From CAVPCZ01 sp963779225 (lineage in GTDB: Bacteria > Bacteroidota > Ignavibacteria > UBA10030 > UBA6906): a stretch of DNA of 64,000 nucleotides. Of this stretch, positions 42,121 through 50,554 are shown piece by piece (position 1 is the first letter of the stretch; each line of letters opens with the position of its first letter). The notes below the pieces were generated by a model, which ran no database searches, had not been told where the DNA came from, and was given only the letters and a program-made list of their open reading frames with translations. The stretch lies in the NCBI GenBank assembly GCA_963779225.1, contig CAVZWW010000003.1:124001-188000 (forward strand), given 5' to 3'. The position numbers were made by a program, and so were the translations under genes.

Positions 42121-44079
42121 CTAGCGAAGCACCAGCATCTTCCGCACCGCATGGTAATCACCGGCCACGAGCCGGTACAGGTACATTCCGCTGGCCATAC
42201 CTCCCGCATGCCACGTCGCTGTGTACCCCCCCGGCTCTTTCCTCTCATTCAGCAGCACACACACCTCACGGCCCAGCATGTCGTACACAGCGAGCCGGAT
42301 CGTGCCGGCAACTGGCAACTGGTAGCTGATTGTTGTTACCGGGTTGAAAGGATTGGGGTAGTTCTGTTCAAGAAAGTAAATGGTTGGTGAGTTCGAGCCG
42401 CCGTTTTCGACACCGGTCGGCGGATTAGGACGAATCCAGAATTCGTCGGCTCCGATGTCCGGGACGTTTCCGGTGATCATCCGATTATCATTGTCAAAGT
42501 CGTATTCGCAACCGGCAACGGCAACGCCCCCGTTTGCCAAGGGCACCCATTGTGATCTGATTCCGAGCGTGTCGATATGAAGATCAGTCGAGGAACGAAA
42601 CGGCACCATCAGGCTGACACTGTGCGCATCGCGTCCCGTCCCTTGCCAGGAACTCAGCGTCCGATGGTTGGCCACATTCCAAAATCGAACCGCCCAACTA
42701 TTGGCATAGGTTGTATCGACATACAGATCATTGTAGTCGCTGGTGAACGTCGTTGCGCTGTGAATGAACATTGCTGAAAGCTGATATGTCTCGGCACCCC
42801 CCGGGGCCTGGTATTGGCATGTATTCACAAGGATATTGTTGCGGATCGTGACATTGGTGCACCCCTCCCAGAAACCCAGAGCATCGGTTCCGTAGGGACT
42901 CGTGCCCGCTCCGCTTAGTCGTACAGTATTGAAGGCGACAAGAATGTTGTTGTTCTGCCAAAGCTGAATGCCCGCGAGGGACCCGTATCCTATGGTAACG
43001 GTGTTCTGGAGATCATAGATCATGTTGTTATAGATGCGAAGCCCCTGCCCGACCTGGGTCGGTTCTCCTGAGCCCAAGATCGCATGAATATTGGCCGCGC
43101 TGGTTCCACGCAGTCCGTGAATAACGTTGTTGCGGATGACTGCATTGTTGTTATACCAGGAATGGATTCCCAACACGGACGTCAGACCCGAGAACGTCAT
43201 CGTGTGTTTAAGATTCTCGATATGATTGTTCTCGGCCACCGTTCCCTCGGTATTATCCATTTCGATTCCCCGACTGATGATACTGTCGGTCGGTGAACCA
43301 ATGTGACAGCCCCGGATGACATTCCCTTTGGGGCGAAGAGTCGTCATGTAACCGCCAACATAGATTCCGATCGGCCCCGAAGTTACAGAAACACCCGAGA
43401 TGAGACAGCTGTCCGGACCTCCGCTTGCGTCTCCCAGAAGAAGGATCGTTGACGTTTCCAGTCTGTAGTTATCGTCAGTGGAAGCCGTGAGGTTTTGAAT
43501 GAAAACATTATCGCAGTTCTTCCAGAGATCGATTGCATCATTCCACCCGTAGGCTGTGTTCAGTACCGTGTGCACGGTCAATCTGGTGTTCCCTTGAAGA
43601 CTTACGCCGTCAAGCGTTACATAGCTGGCATCTTCGAAAGACAGCGTGGCTGTTCCACTTCCCCGAATCGTGACGGCAACATTCTCCGCTGGACGAATGG
43701 TGATACGACTTGCGGGGCCGGCTCCCGCAATGGGACCGACGAGCCTGAAATCCCCCGAGGAAGATGGTGCGACATATAACGTGTCTGTGAGAAGCAGCGT
43801 GACCGGACCAAGAATTCCCCCTCCGCTCAGACGCGTGAAGGCGGAGTCCAGAGTGGGGAAATAGCCAGACTTTCCCACGGTGTAGCTGCCCGCGGGGAGT
43901 GGATCGGAGACCACAGCCCTCAGAATGGAGGGGAAGTCCGCTCGCACAATGCCCTTTTCCACAAACGCCCCCCGGGGATAGTCCCGACCCGAAAGCAGCT
44001 GCGCCAGAGCACGCGTATCTGTTACGACGCACTCGACGACAAGTATGGCAACAAGCAATAGGTTTCTGACCGCTCTCAT
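42121..44079 (-). CDS. Secreted right-handed beta-helix protein with T9SS tail
   Basis: About 652 residues: signal peptide (MRAVRNLLLVAILVVE), long parallel beta-helix region with repeated coils (NVTIRNNIL, NAVIRNNVIHGL, LRIYNNMIYDL), then a T9SS domain FLEQNYPNPFNPVTTISYQLP ... RKMLVLR. Likely an exported polysaccharide-binding or -cleaving surface protein; no lyase catalytic residues can be assigned. The start was chosen for GAGG seven bases upstream. The end motif differs from the other T9SS tails here (VTTISYQLPVAG), suggesting a separate origin. Confidence 0.9.
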   Translation of the reverse strand: MRAVRNLLLVAILVVECVVTDTRALAQLLSGRDYPRGAFVEKGIVRADFPSILRAVVSDPLPAGSYTVGKSGYFPTLDSAFTRLSGGGILGPVTLLLTDTLYVAPSSSGDFRLVGPIAGAGPASRITIRPAENVAVTIRGSGTATLSFEDASYVTLDGVSLQGNTRLTVHTVLNTAYGWNDAIDLWKNCDNVFIQNLTASTDDNYRLETSTILLLGDASGGPDSCLISGVSVTSGPIGIYVGGYMTTLRPKGNVIRGCHIGSPTDSIISRGIEMDNTEGTVAENNHIENLKHTMTFSGLTSVLGIHSWYNNNAVIRNNVIHGLRGTSAANIHAILGSGEPTQVGQGLRIYNNMIYDLQNTVTIGYGSLAGIQLWQNNNILVAFNTVRLSGAGTSPYGTDALGFWEGCTNVTIRNNILVNTCQYQAPGGAETYQLSAMFIHSATTFTSDYNDLYVDTTYANSWAVRFWNVANHRTLSSWQGTGRDAHSVSLMVPFRSSTDLHIDTLGIRSQWVPLANGGVAVAGCEYDFDNDNRMITGNVPDIGADEFWIRPNPPTGVENGGSNSPTIYFLEQNYPNPFNPVTTISYQLPVAGTIRLAVYDMLGREVCVLLNERKEPGGYTATWHAGGMASGMYLYRLVAGDYHAVRKMLVLR

Positions 44080-44217
44080 GATAGACCTCATGAATGTTGT
44101 AGAAGAGTGCACCAATGCCGGACCAGTTCCCCCGCAATGATTTCTGCCGCCCTTCGCTGCCGATCAGATCGGGGGAAAAGCTGGATGCAAAGATAACATA
44201 GAGTTGCTCGGTGGACA

Positions 44218-44235
44218 ATCGTCCATTCGGATGAT
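44218..44235. promoter_or_regulatory. Inverted repeat ATCGTCC-N4-GGATGAT, site 1
   Basis: Lies about 140 bp upstream of the beta-helix gene and just beyond the LuxR-type regulator gene. The same two half-sites with the same spacing occur at 45108-45125, so this may be the regulator's binding site. Confidence 0.4.
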
Positions 44236-44406
44236 TCTCGCCACCGAGGAGACGGCGAGAGGGAAAGGCAAGGGCATGAGGGTGGTAATCTGAAGGAAGC
44301 TGCCGGGGCTCCGACAATCGCACAACCGGACATTCCAGAGCGACACCGCAATGCCGTGGTACATGTCGAACCGATGAGCCTGGCAAGCGGGATAGTTGCG
44401 GAGGCG

Positions 44407-45072
44407 CTACACGAGCCGTTCTTTCAGGGCCTTGGCAACCGCGCCGCCCCGGGTATGCACGTGCAGCTTTTCGTAGATATTGCGGGAATGGGTGTTGATT
44501 GTGGGGGGACTCACGAAGAGTTTTTGCGCTATGTCGAGACGTGTCATCCCCTGTACCATCAGGGTCAACACCTCCCGCTCACGTTCGGTAAGTCCATATT
44601 CCCCCCGGGAGGCATTTGAGCCTGAAAGGAGCTCAAGAACGCGGCGTGCAATAAGGGGATCCATCGGTGCACCCCCCCGGGCCGACTCCCTGATCTTGTC
44701 AACGATAGTTTCGGGAGGGAGATTCTTGACCAGATACCCGGTCGCCCCGGCACAGATCGCGTCAAACACGTTCTGCCGCTCTTCGTGAACTGTGAGGACA
44801 ATATACTCCGTGGCCGGTGAGATCATCTTCATCTGCCGGATACCCTCAATGCCGCTCATGCCCGGGAGGCCGATGTCCACAAGCATGATCTCCGGAGGCC
44901 CCTTCCCCTTGAGAGCCTCCAGCGCTTCTTCACACCGCTGAAAGACGTGCTCGCAGCGCATTCCAGACGAGCCGGAAAAGAGCTCCTGCAATCCGTTCCT
45001 GTAGACCGGATCATCCTCTATCACCCAGATCCCGATACTCTCTTCAGGCTGCATTGTCACTTGCTGCTCCAT
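44407..45072 (-). CDS. NarL/LuxR-type response regulator
   Basis: About 221 residues: receiver domain (IWVIEDDPVYRNGLQELF, phospho-acceptor aspartate in MLVDIGLPGMSG, VLTVHEE, GYLVKN) and LuxR-type HTH (LTEREREVLTLMVQGMTRLDIAQKLFVSPPTINTHSRNIYEKLHV). Pairs with the histidine kinase immediately upstream. Translation may begin at a TTG in the kinase stop region (45108), at ATG 45072 or ATG 45054. Target genes unknown; the beta-helix gene downstream is a candidate. Confidence 0.92.
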   Translation of the reverse strand: MEQQVTMQPEESIGIWVIEDDPVYRNGLQELFSGSSGMRCEHVFQRCEEALEALKGKGPPEIMLVDIGLPGMSGIEGIRQMKMISPATEYIVLTVHEERQNVFDAICAGATGYLVKNLPPETIVDKIRESARGGAPMDPLIARRVLELLSGSNASRGEYGLTEREREVLTLMVQGMTRLDIAQKLFVSPPTINTHSRNIYEKLHVHTRGGAVAKALKERLV

Positions 45073-45104
45073 GTAGGTGAAGGTACAGCATGATTTGCCG
45101 TCTG

Positions 45105-48100
45105 TCAATCGTCCGAATGGATGATATCCGCCTCGAGACAGATAGTGGAACCGGCATTCCGGGCGCTTTCCAATGTGAGTATTCCCTTAATCGCGGCTGC
45201 CCGTGAGCGCATTCCTGCAAGACCGCGGCCTGAGGACTTCAGGGCGGTATCGAAACCGATCCCATCATCCTTTACGCACAAACGGAGGTGTTTTTCCTTC
45301 ACCTCTATAAGAATGCGCACATTCGTCGCTTGGGCGTGGCGAACGACGTTATTGAGCATCTCTTTGAATATCATCAGCACGTGGCGTCTGAATTCCATGT
45401 CGAGGGGGTGAGGAGGCACGTTCCGGGGTATATCAAGAGTGAACTGATGGCCGGCCAGCATCTTTTCTGCCACCCCGCGAATGCGGTCAAGAAGATCGGG
45501 AAACCTGCCCAACTCTGGGTTCACGACCCAGACCACGTCACGCAGGTTGTCGGCCGTATTGCGTACCAGGCGGCCGAGATTCAAGAGCCTGGTTTGCTGC
45601 GGGGTCCCTGCAGGTAGCTGCCTGGCGATGAGTTCGCTCTCGAGGGCGATACTGCTCAGCTCGCTTCCGATATCGTCGTGCAGGTCGTCGGCGATTCGCA
45701 GGCGGACCCGTTCGAGCGCCAGGATTCTGGAGATCCGGTATCGGTTGAAGCCGTAGAACATCCCCAGCACCATCAGGGCCAGCAATCCCCTGAACCACCA
45801 CGTTTGCCACCAGGGCGGCGATATGGAAACTGCAATCGCGATTTCCTGATCTGGCCATCGACCGAATATGTTGATTGCCTTAGCCCTGAACACGTAGTTA
45901 CCGGGAGCCAGCCCGGGATACCGAACCGAGCGCCGCTCCCGCGACTCAACCCAGGAGTCCTCGAGCCCTTCGAGCCTGAAGAAGTAGCGGATCAGATGCG
46001 CCCCACCGGGGTCAATTGCGGCAAACCCGAATTCAAGGATATTTTTGTAATGTGGCATCTCCAGAGTTGAACCCGCATAGACCTTCTCCAATGCGAGATT
46101 CGTGGTGTCGTTGATTGACACTTTTGTGAAGACAAAGGGTGGTATTCGTCCCGGTGTGAACAGACTGTCCGGATGGACAATATTCATTCCTCCATAGCCC
46201 ACAAGAACTACCCTTCCGTCCTGGAGTGTAGTCACATTGATGGGGACACACGCGCCATCGGAATAGTCGTAGTTGGCAAAGATTCCCGTGCCGGGGTCCA
46301 GGACCGACAGGCCTTTTTCCAGGTAGCGGATCCACGGTCTTCCGCTGCTGTCATTCCCGAGCGGATACGCAATCAATGCCTCCGGAAAAGTGGAGTTCGA
46401 AAACACCCTGAATCTCTTCTTCTCCGGTTCCCAGAGATTGAGCTCCTTGCATGCGATCCATATCCGCCCCCGCGAATCCTGATAAGTCGCTTGCGGATTG
46501 GAACTGCTCAGCGACCCTGGGTCGTTCGGGTCGTGCTCAAAGAACTCCGATTTCCCCGAGGAGGAGTCAAGAACAAACAGTCCGAGAAACTCGTCCGAGA
46601 TCCATATTCTGCCACGGATATCGCGCATCAGATGCCTGGGCTGGGCCATTGAGACATCAGGGACCTTCGAGAACCGCTGCGTGCGGATGTCGAAGGCCAA
46701 CAATCCGTCGTTGTAACCCGCGAGCCACAATGTGTCTCCGGTCTTTCTCAGAATACCCATGCAAACATCCTGCTTCAATGCTTGACCTGCTGGCTGATCT
46801 GAGAACCGGAAATTCCTGACGCGCCCACTTTGAACGTCAAAGCTGTAGAGCCCCAGTCCCCAGGCACCATACCACAATGTCCCATTCCTTTCGTTGAGGG
46901 ATGTCCAGACGCCTGTGCGTGCATATCTGCTTTTCTTCCCTTTGAATAGGTCCACAACGCGCAGGACGCTGAGGTCCTCCAGCCGGATGTTTGCGACTTT
47001 TCCCTCGGTTCCAATCCAATACGATCCATCGTCCCACCGATCGATGGTTTCCATCTCCATCGGCCATCCAGAGGGTCCACGCAGTGCATAGTGGGGGAAT
47101 CGGAACGATGCAGGCGGTAGAAAGAACAGCCCGTCATCGGCCGTGCTTATCCAGAGTATTCCGGTGCTGTCGGCTGACATTCGCGTGAACATCGATTTTC
47201 CCGGAGCCTGGCCGTTTGAAAGGAACTCCTTGTATTCTCCGGACACCGGGTCGAACAGTTCGACCCCATCGCCCGTCGCAATCCAGATCCTCCCTTTCCT
47301 GTCCAGCTGAAGCTCCTGGATCCGTCCGTCTTGTGATCTCGAGCCCCCAATCGGCCCCTTGTGATAACCCGTCAGCGAGCCGCTTACCCGGTCAAGCAGA
47401 TACAGACCATGGGAGATTGTTCCGATCCAGAGTTTCTGAGGGCTTTCCGGGAATAGGACAGGGAGAGGGATAGTGTCAAGATCCAGCCCGGCGACATGTG
47501 GCAGACGAGGGCGTGACACGGCTCCGGTCTCACGGTCGACAAGAAACAGCCCCCCACCCGAGGAGACCAGGACGCTCTTCCTGTCCCAGGGGACCACCTT
47601 CTCCACCCACCCCTTAAACGCGCTGTCATTGATGCTCAGGAACTTCGCGTGATGTGCCACGCTGTCGGGATGGGTTTCGTCAAGTGCACTCCCAAGGTCG
47701 AGCCGCACAGCCTGTCCGTCCGCGAATCCGATCCAGAGCGGTCCGGCACCGTCTTCCATGATGCAACCTACATAGTGTCCTTGAAACCAGAGGCTGTCGG
47801 CCCGGCGTGGAAGGAAGTTGACGAACCGGTCTTTCGTCGGGTCATACAGACTGAGGCCGGTGGCATAGGTGCCGACCCAGAGGCGTCCTTTCCTGTCCAC
47901 GTGGAGCGTGATAACGCTGTTCGAGGACAGGCTGTGAGGATTACCCGGCTGGTTGCGATACACTGTGCACGAGTATCCATCGTACCGCACAAGGCCGTCA
48001 ACCGTGCCGACCCAGATGAACCCCTGACGATCTCTCACAACGTTGGATCGGATCTCGTTCGAAGGGAGGCCATCGGCTGTTGTCAGGCGGTTAAAGTGGA

Positions 48101-48299
48101 AGACGGGGAGGAGCTTGTCCTGTGCGGCGAGGAGTTGACAGCTCACGAACAGAAGTGCGAGCGCCAGGCCTTTCACGCCGAATCTGCGACAAGCTTGGAG
48201 ATGGTGTTGAGGGGATTTCTGATAGGTGACGGCTGATGGTGCTGATTTTGAATTCTGAGGTCTCTGGTCTGATTTCAGAATTCGCATCTTTCGGACCAT
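45105..48299 (-). CDS. Propeller-sensor histidine kinase, NarX/HisKA_3 type
   Basis: About 1064 residues: signal/anchor segment (GLALALLFVSCQLLAAQ), Reg_prop two-part propeller (GLPSNEIRSNVVRDRQGFIWVGTVDGLVRYDG and many more), Y_Y_Y domain, one membrane helix (FRGLLALMVLGMFYGF), then a HisKA_3 dimer domain with the phospho-histidine in IADDLHDDIGSELS and an HATPase (VKDDGIGFDTALKSSGRGLAGMRSRA). Senses an outside ligand, then phosphorylates the LuxR-type partner. Start at ATG 48299 by homology of the leader with the 5.06-kb gene; longer starts to 48470 lack support. Confidence 0.92.
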   Translation of the reverse strand: MVRKMRILKSDQRPQNSKSAPSAVTYQKSPQHHLQACRRFGVKGLALALLFVSCQLLAAQDKLLPVFHFNRLTTADGLPSNEIRSNVVRDRQGFIWVGTVDGLVRYDGYSCTVYRNQPGNPHSLSSNSVITLHVDRKGRLWVGTYATGLSLYDPTKDRFVNFLPRRADSLWFQGHYVGCIMEDGAGPLWIGFADGQAVRLDLGSALDETHPDSVAHHAKFLSINDSAFKGWVEKVVPWDRKSVLVSSGGGLFLVDRETGAVSRPRLPHVAGLDLDTIPLPVLFPESPQKLWIGTISHGLYLLDRVSGSLTGYHKGPIGGSRSQDGRIQELQLDRKGRIWIATGDGVELFDPVSGEYKEFLSNGQAPGKSMFTRMSADSTGILWISTADDGLFFLPPASFRFPHYALRGPSGWPMEMETIDRWDDGSYWIGTEGKVANIRLEDLSVLRVVDLFKGKKSRYARTGVWTSLNERNGTLWYGAWGLGLYSFDVQSGRVRNFRFSDQPAGQALKQDVCMGILRKTGDTLWLAGYNDGLLAFDIRTQRFSKVPDVSMAQPRHLMRDIRGRIWISDEFLGLFVLDSSSGKSEFFEHDPNDPGSLSSSNPQATYQDSRGRIWIACKELNLWEPEKKRFRVFSNSTFPEALIAYPLGNDSSGRPWIRYLEKGLSVLDPGTGIFANYDYSDGACVPINVTTLQDGRVVLVGYGGMNIVHPDSLFTPGRIPPFVFTKVSINDTTNLALEKVYAGSTLEMPHYKNILEFGFAAIDPGGAHLIRYFFRLEGLEDSWVESRERRSVRYPGLAPGNYVFRAKAINIFGRWPDQEIAIAVSISPPWWQTWWFRGLLALMVLGMFYGFNRYRISRILALERVRLRIADDLHDDIGSELSSIALESELIARQLPAGTPQQTRLLNLGRLVRNTADNLRDVVWVVNPELGRFPDLLDRIRGVAEKMLAGHQFTLDIPRNVPPHPLDMEFRRHVLMIFKEMLNNVVRHAQATNVRILIEVKEKHLRLCVKDDGIGFDTALKSSGRGLAGMRSRAAAIKGILTLESARNAGSTICLEADIIHSDD
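45108..45125. promoter_or_regulatory. Inverted repeat ATCGTCC-N4-GGATGAT, site 2
   Basis: Second copy of the half-sites seen at 44218-44235, at the junction of the kinase and regulator genes. It also lies in coding sequence, so chance or coding constraint cannot be excluded. Confidence 0.35.
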
Positions 48300-49130
48300 G
48301 GGAAACCTACACTGGCGTGTACGATGCCTGCGACACAAGAAATCCAACGGCACGGGAGTAAGGTACAGCGTGAGGCGGCGAGAGTCAAACAGCTGACTTA
48401 TGTCGAGGTGTTCAATGCAGACCGAGATCCGGAGCGCATGAAGGTGCTCGCCTAGACGCGCGAAAGCCACAACACCTTCTCGGCATCGCGGCTTCTACCA
48501 TGCTCTCCTGTTTGGTCGGCGGGGCGCATTTGGAACCCAAAAACCTCTTGGTTCCTGGACAAGCGTCTCTAAAGAATTGCCCTTTTTTGTCCGGACGGAG
48601 GAATTTTCCCATGCCACCGCTTGGTTCCTGACCAAGCGCGATCTTGGACCTATCGAAAACAGCCCGCAGTTGAACGATTTTTGTGCTGCGGGTGCAAATA
48701 AGTGCGCAAAACCTGGGCACAGTACTGATTTTCACCGCCCAAAATTGCCCTTATTCGTCGGGGCGCGGGGAATTCCGCTTTTAAGGATCCCGCCGTCTTT
48801 GGGCGGGATGAACCCCGGACCTCTTGGTCCCAAAAAGTCCAAACACTCCCCAATACGGCGAAAATAGGGGATTTTGCCCAGATTCTTGTCCACCAAGTAC
48901 ATCGAATTACACATTCCAATTACAGCCTGGTTACAGTGGCAATTGCTCGGCATCCATGCAATCTATGACGGCAAAGTACACGAACCAATACGGCAGCCTC
49001 ACGAACAGTTTTTTATCCAAGGCGCGATTTGCAGGCTGGTCTCCGCGCGGTGTATCCCGACTCTGCCTCGTCTCGCCTTACGAAACCTCTCCCTCATCGG
49101 ATAGTTCATGATGGAGTTCTCGTCCGGATA
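48300..49130. repeat. Dispersed tRNA-Pro-containing repeat, copy E
   Basis: Begins with the leader shared with 5.1 kb, then a decayed stem-loop (GCCACAACACC..GCATCGCGGCT, about 48466), two hairpins (48545-48565 imperfect, 48618-48638 with perfect arms CGCTTGGT/ACCAAGCG), CCCGCAG..CTGCGGG, GCGCAAAACCTGGGCACAG (about 48704), the interrupted tRNA fragment, and a right block ending GCGGTGTATCCC. Confidence 0.78.
48757..48834 (-). repeat. tRNA-Pro 3' fragment split by a 35-bp T-loop insertion, copy E
   Basis: The 43-nt fragment is enlarged to 78 nt: the T-loop between the two GGGG/CCCC stem sides holds about 35 extra bases with a small hairpin (arms ATCCCGCC/GGCGGGAT, 48787-48809). The flanking anticodon-loop and acceptor parts are intact. 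Confidence 0.75.
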
Positions 49131-49169
49131 AGCTGAAGAAGAGCAAGCCCTCTCCCGCCAAATCGAGAT

Positions 49170-49198
49170 TTGACAGTTGTTCACAAATACGTTAACTT
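49170..49198 (+). promoter_or_regulatory. Consensus-like promoter of the HigBA-like pair
   Basis: TTGACA (49170-49175), 17-bp spacer, TAACTT (49193-49198). Only 6 nt separate the -10 from the ATG at 49205, so the message would be leaderless. Confidence 0.6.
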
Positions 49199-49204
49199 AA
49201 TTAC

Positions 49205-49549
49205 ATGCGATCGATTGAGTTCTATCGGACTGAGAACAACAGATGTCCAATCGAGGACTTCCTCGATTCTCTCTCCGACAAACAGGCTCAAAAGGTCGCC
49301 TGGGTATTGCGTCTGGTGGAACGACTCGACCGCGTTCCTGAGCAGTATTTGAAGAAGCTCGCCGGAAGAGGTCATTTGTGGGAAATCCGTGCTCAACAGG
49401 GCGGGGATGCCTTCCGGTTCCTCGGATTCTTTGATGGCCCGGTTTTGCTGATCTTGACAAATGCTTTCTCGAAGAAACAGCAGAAGACCCCTCCTCGGGA
49501 GATCGATCTCGCCGAGGCACGACGAGTAGACTATTTGCGAAGGAAATGA
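49205..49549 (+). CDS. HigB/RelE-like toxin (phage Gp49 type)
   Basis: 114 residues: MRSIEFYRTENNRCPIEDFLDSL, AWVLRLVERLDRVPEQYLKKL, LWEIRAQQGGDAFRFLGFFDGPVLLILTNAFSKKQQKTP. This is the phage-derived Gp49/HigB-like group, ribosome-dependent mRNA interferases in studied cases. The downstream antitoxin gene begins within 4 bp. Lies about 75 bp right of repeat copy E. Confidence 0.92.
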   Translation: MRSIEFYRTENNRCPIEDFLDSLSDKQAQKVAWVLRLVERLDRVPEQYLKKLAGRGHLWEIRAQQGGDAFRFLGFFDGPVLLILTNAFSKKQQKTPPREIDLAEARRVDYLRRK

Positions 49550-49551
49550 GC

Positions 49552-49830
49552 ATGAGCGACCTCGAAAAATACATCGAGCGCAGAAAACAGAAGCGCTCGA
49601 AGTTTGGAAAGAACTTTGAGTCCGGATACCGCGCGTTTGAATTCAGTGTCATGTTGCGCCAGGCCCGTGAGGCAGCCGGGGTGACACAAGAGACAATCGC
49701 TCGAAAGCTCCGCACGAAGAAATCTGCCATCTCCAGAATAGAGAACCACGCTGAAGATATCCGCCTCTCGACCCTCGAGAAGTACGCCAATGCCCTTGGC
49801 ATGAAGATCCGCGTCCAACTCATGGAATAG
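49552..49830 (+). CDS. HigA-like antitoxin, XRE helix-turn-helix
   Basis: 92 residues: a charged N-terminal arm then an XRE HTH (FSVMLRQAREAAGVTQETIARKLRTKKSAISRIENHAEDIRLSTLEKYANALGM). It neutralises the toxin and represses the operon. ATG 49552 has a better-placed AAGGAA than ATG 49546, which overlaps the toxin stop. After it 265 bp show no gene, only a pair of loose direct repeats with CAACTATTTTT. Confidence 0.9.
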   Translation: MSDLEKYIERRKQKRSKFGKNFESGYRAFEFSVMLRQAREAAGVTQETIARKLRTKKSAISRIENHAEDIRLSTLEKYANALGMKIRVQLME

Positions 49831-50094
49831 CGCGGGTTGCCTACCGGATTCGCCTAAGTTGCGGCCGATGAACACTTGAATGATGTACTACCCTGCTCCT
49901 GCCGGTATCCCTCGTCGACGTTCCGTCCGTGCAAGGGAAACGACTCCCAAATGGAAGTCGGAGTGTTCAACGTCAACTATTTTTTCCGGTCAACGACAAC
50001 TATTTTTGCCGATCGGTTTCCCCTCTGCTGTGAGAGCTTAGTTGTTGTTTTTGATGCGTTTAGAGGCCTAATCGTACTGAATATCACCCTCAAG

Positions 50095-50409
50095 TCATGA
50101 CCCATGGTGACATTCTGCTGCGGATGGAACATTGGAGAGGGACAACCACTCACGGGCCGTGGGATCTTCGACTTGCATCAGCATGCGATAGTGGCTCCGA
50201 CTCCATTCATCACACACTGTGTGCCAAATCGTCTCCACCGCGGAAACGAGACCCGTTGCGCCTAGTTTTGCTCCGCGTGATTCGAGACGCACTGCGTCTC
50301 GAATCACGAACATCCGAAACAACTGCCGCATCTTGCGCAAGTTGGCGACGTCGAATCCACGACCGAACTCGGCCGTAAGACGCTTGCTTCTACGCACGTT
50401 GCATCTCAT
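50095..50409 (-). pseudogene. DUF1016 (YhcG-like nuclease) N-terminal fragment
   Basis: Minus-strand frame of 104 residues: SKRLTAEFGRGFDVANLRKMRQLFRMF and WSRSHYRMLMQVEDPTAREW match the N-terminal DUF1016 domain of YhcG-like PD-(D/E)XK proteins. Similarity ends after TAREW and a stop follows; the nuclease half is absent. The middle has been rewritten by a 33-bp palindrome (50276-50308). A dead relic of an accessory gene. Confidence 0.75.
50276..50308. repeat. 33-bp perfect palindrome inside the DUF1016 relic
   Basis: Sixteen-base perfect arms (CGTGATTCGAGACGCA and its complement) separated by a single C. No other copy was found in the window. It sits between the two recognisable DUF1016 motifs. 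Confidence 0.85.
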
Positions 50410-50500
50410 GCTTCCGATTCCATTGTGCCGAGCACATGCGCACGGCTCGATCTCTTTCCGAAAGGAACTGAGATTGGGAAGGACTCACGGCAGTCAACAC

Positions 50501-50527
50501 AAAGGCGGCCCCGTGGGAGCCGCCTTT
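50501..50527 (-). terminator. Rho-independent terminator of hydrolase gene
   Basis: Perfect arms AAAGGCGGC/GCCGCCTTT with a 9-nt loop, followed on the minus strand by a T-rich stretch, 28 bp beyond the stop codon. Confidence 0.78.
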
Positions 50528-50554
50528 GCGAATCAATCAAGCGTATCCTATCCG

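Noticed and set aside
43610..44386. A 258-residue minus-strand frame
   Set aside because: Out-of-frame shadow of the beta-helix gene with low-complexity Ser/His/Arg content.
49960..50025. Iteron-like direct repeats
   Set aside because: Only two imperfect copies around CAACTATTTTT; too little for an origin or binding array.
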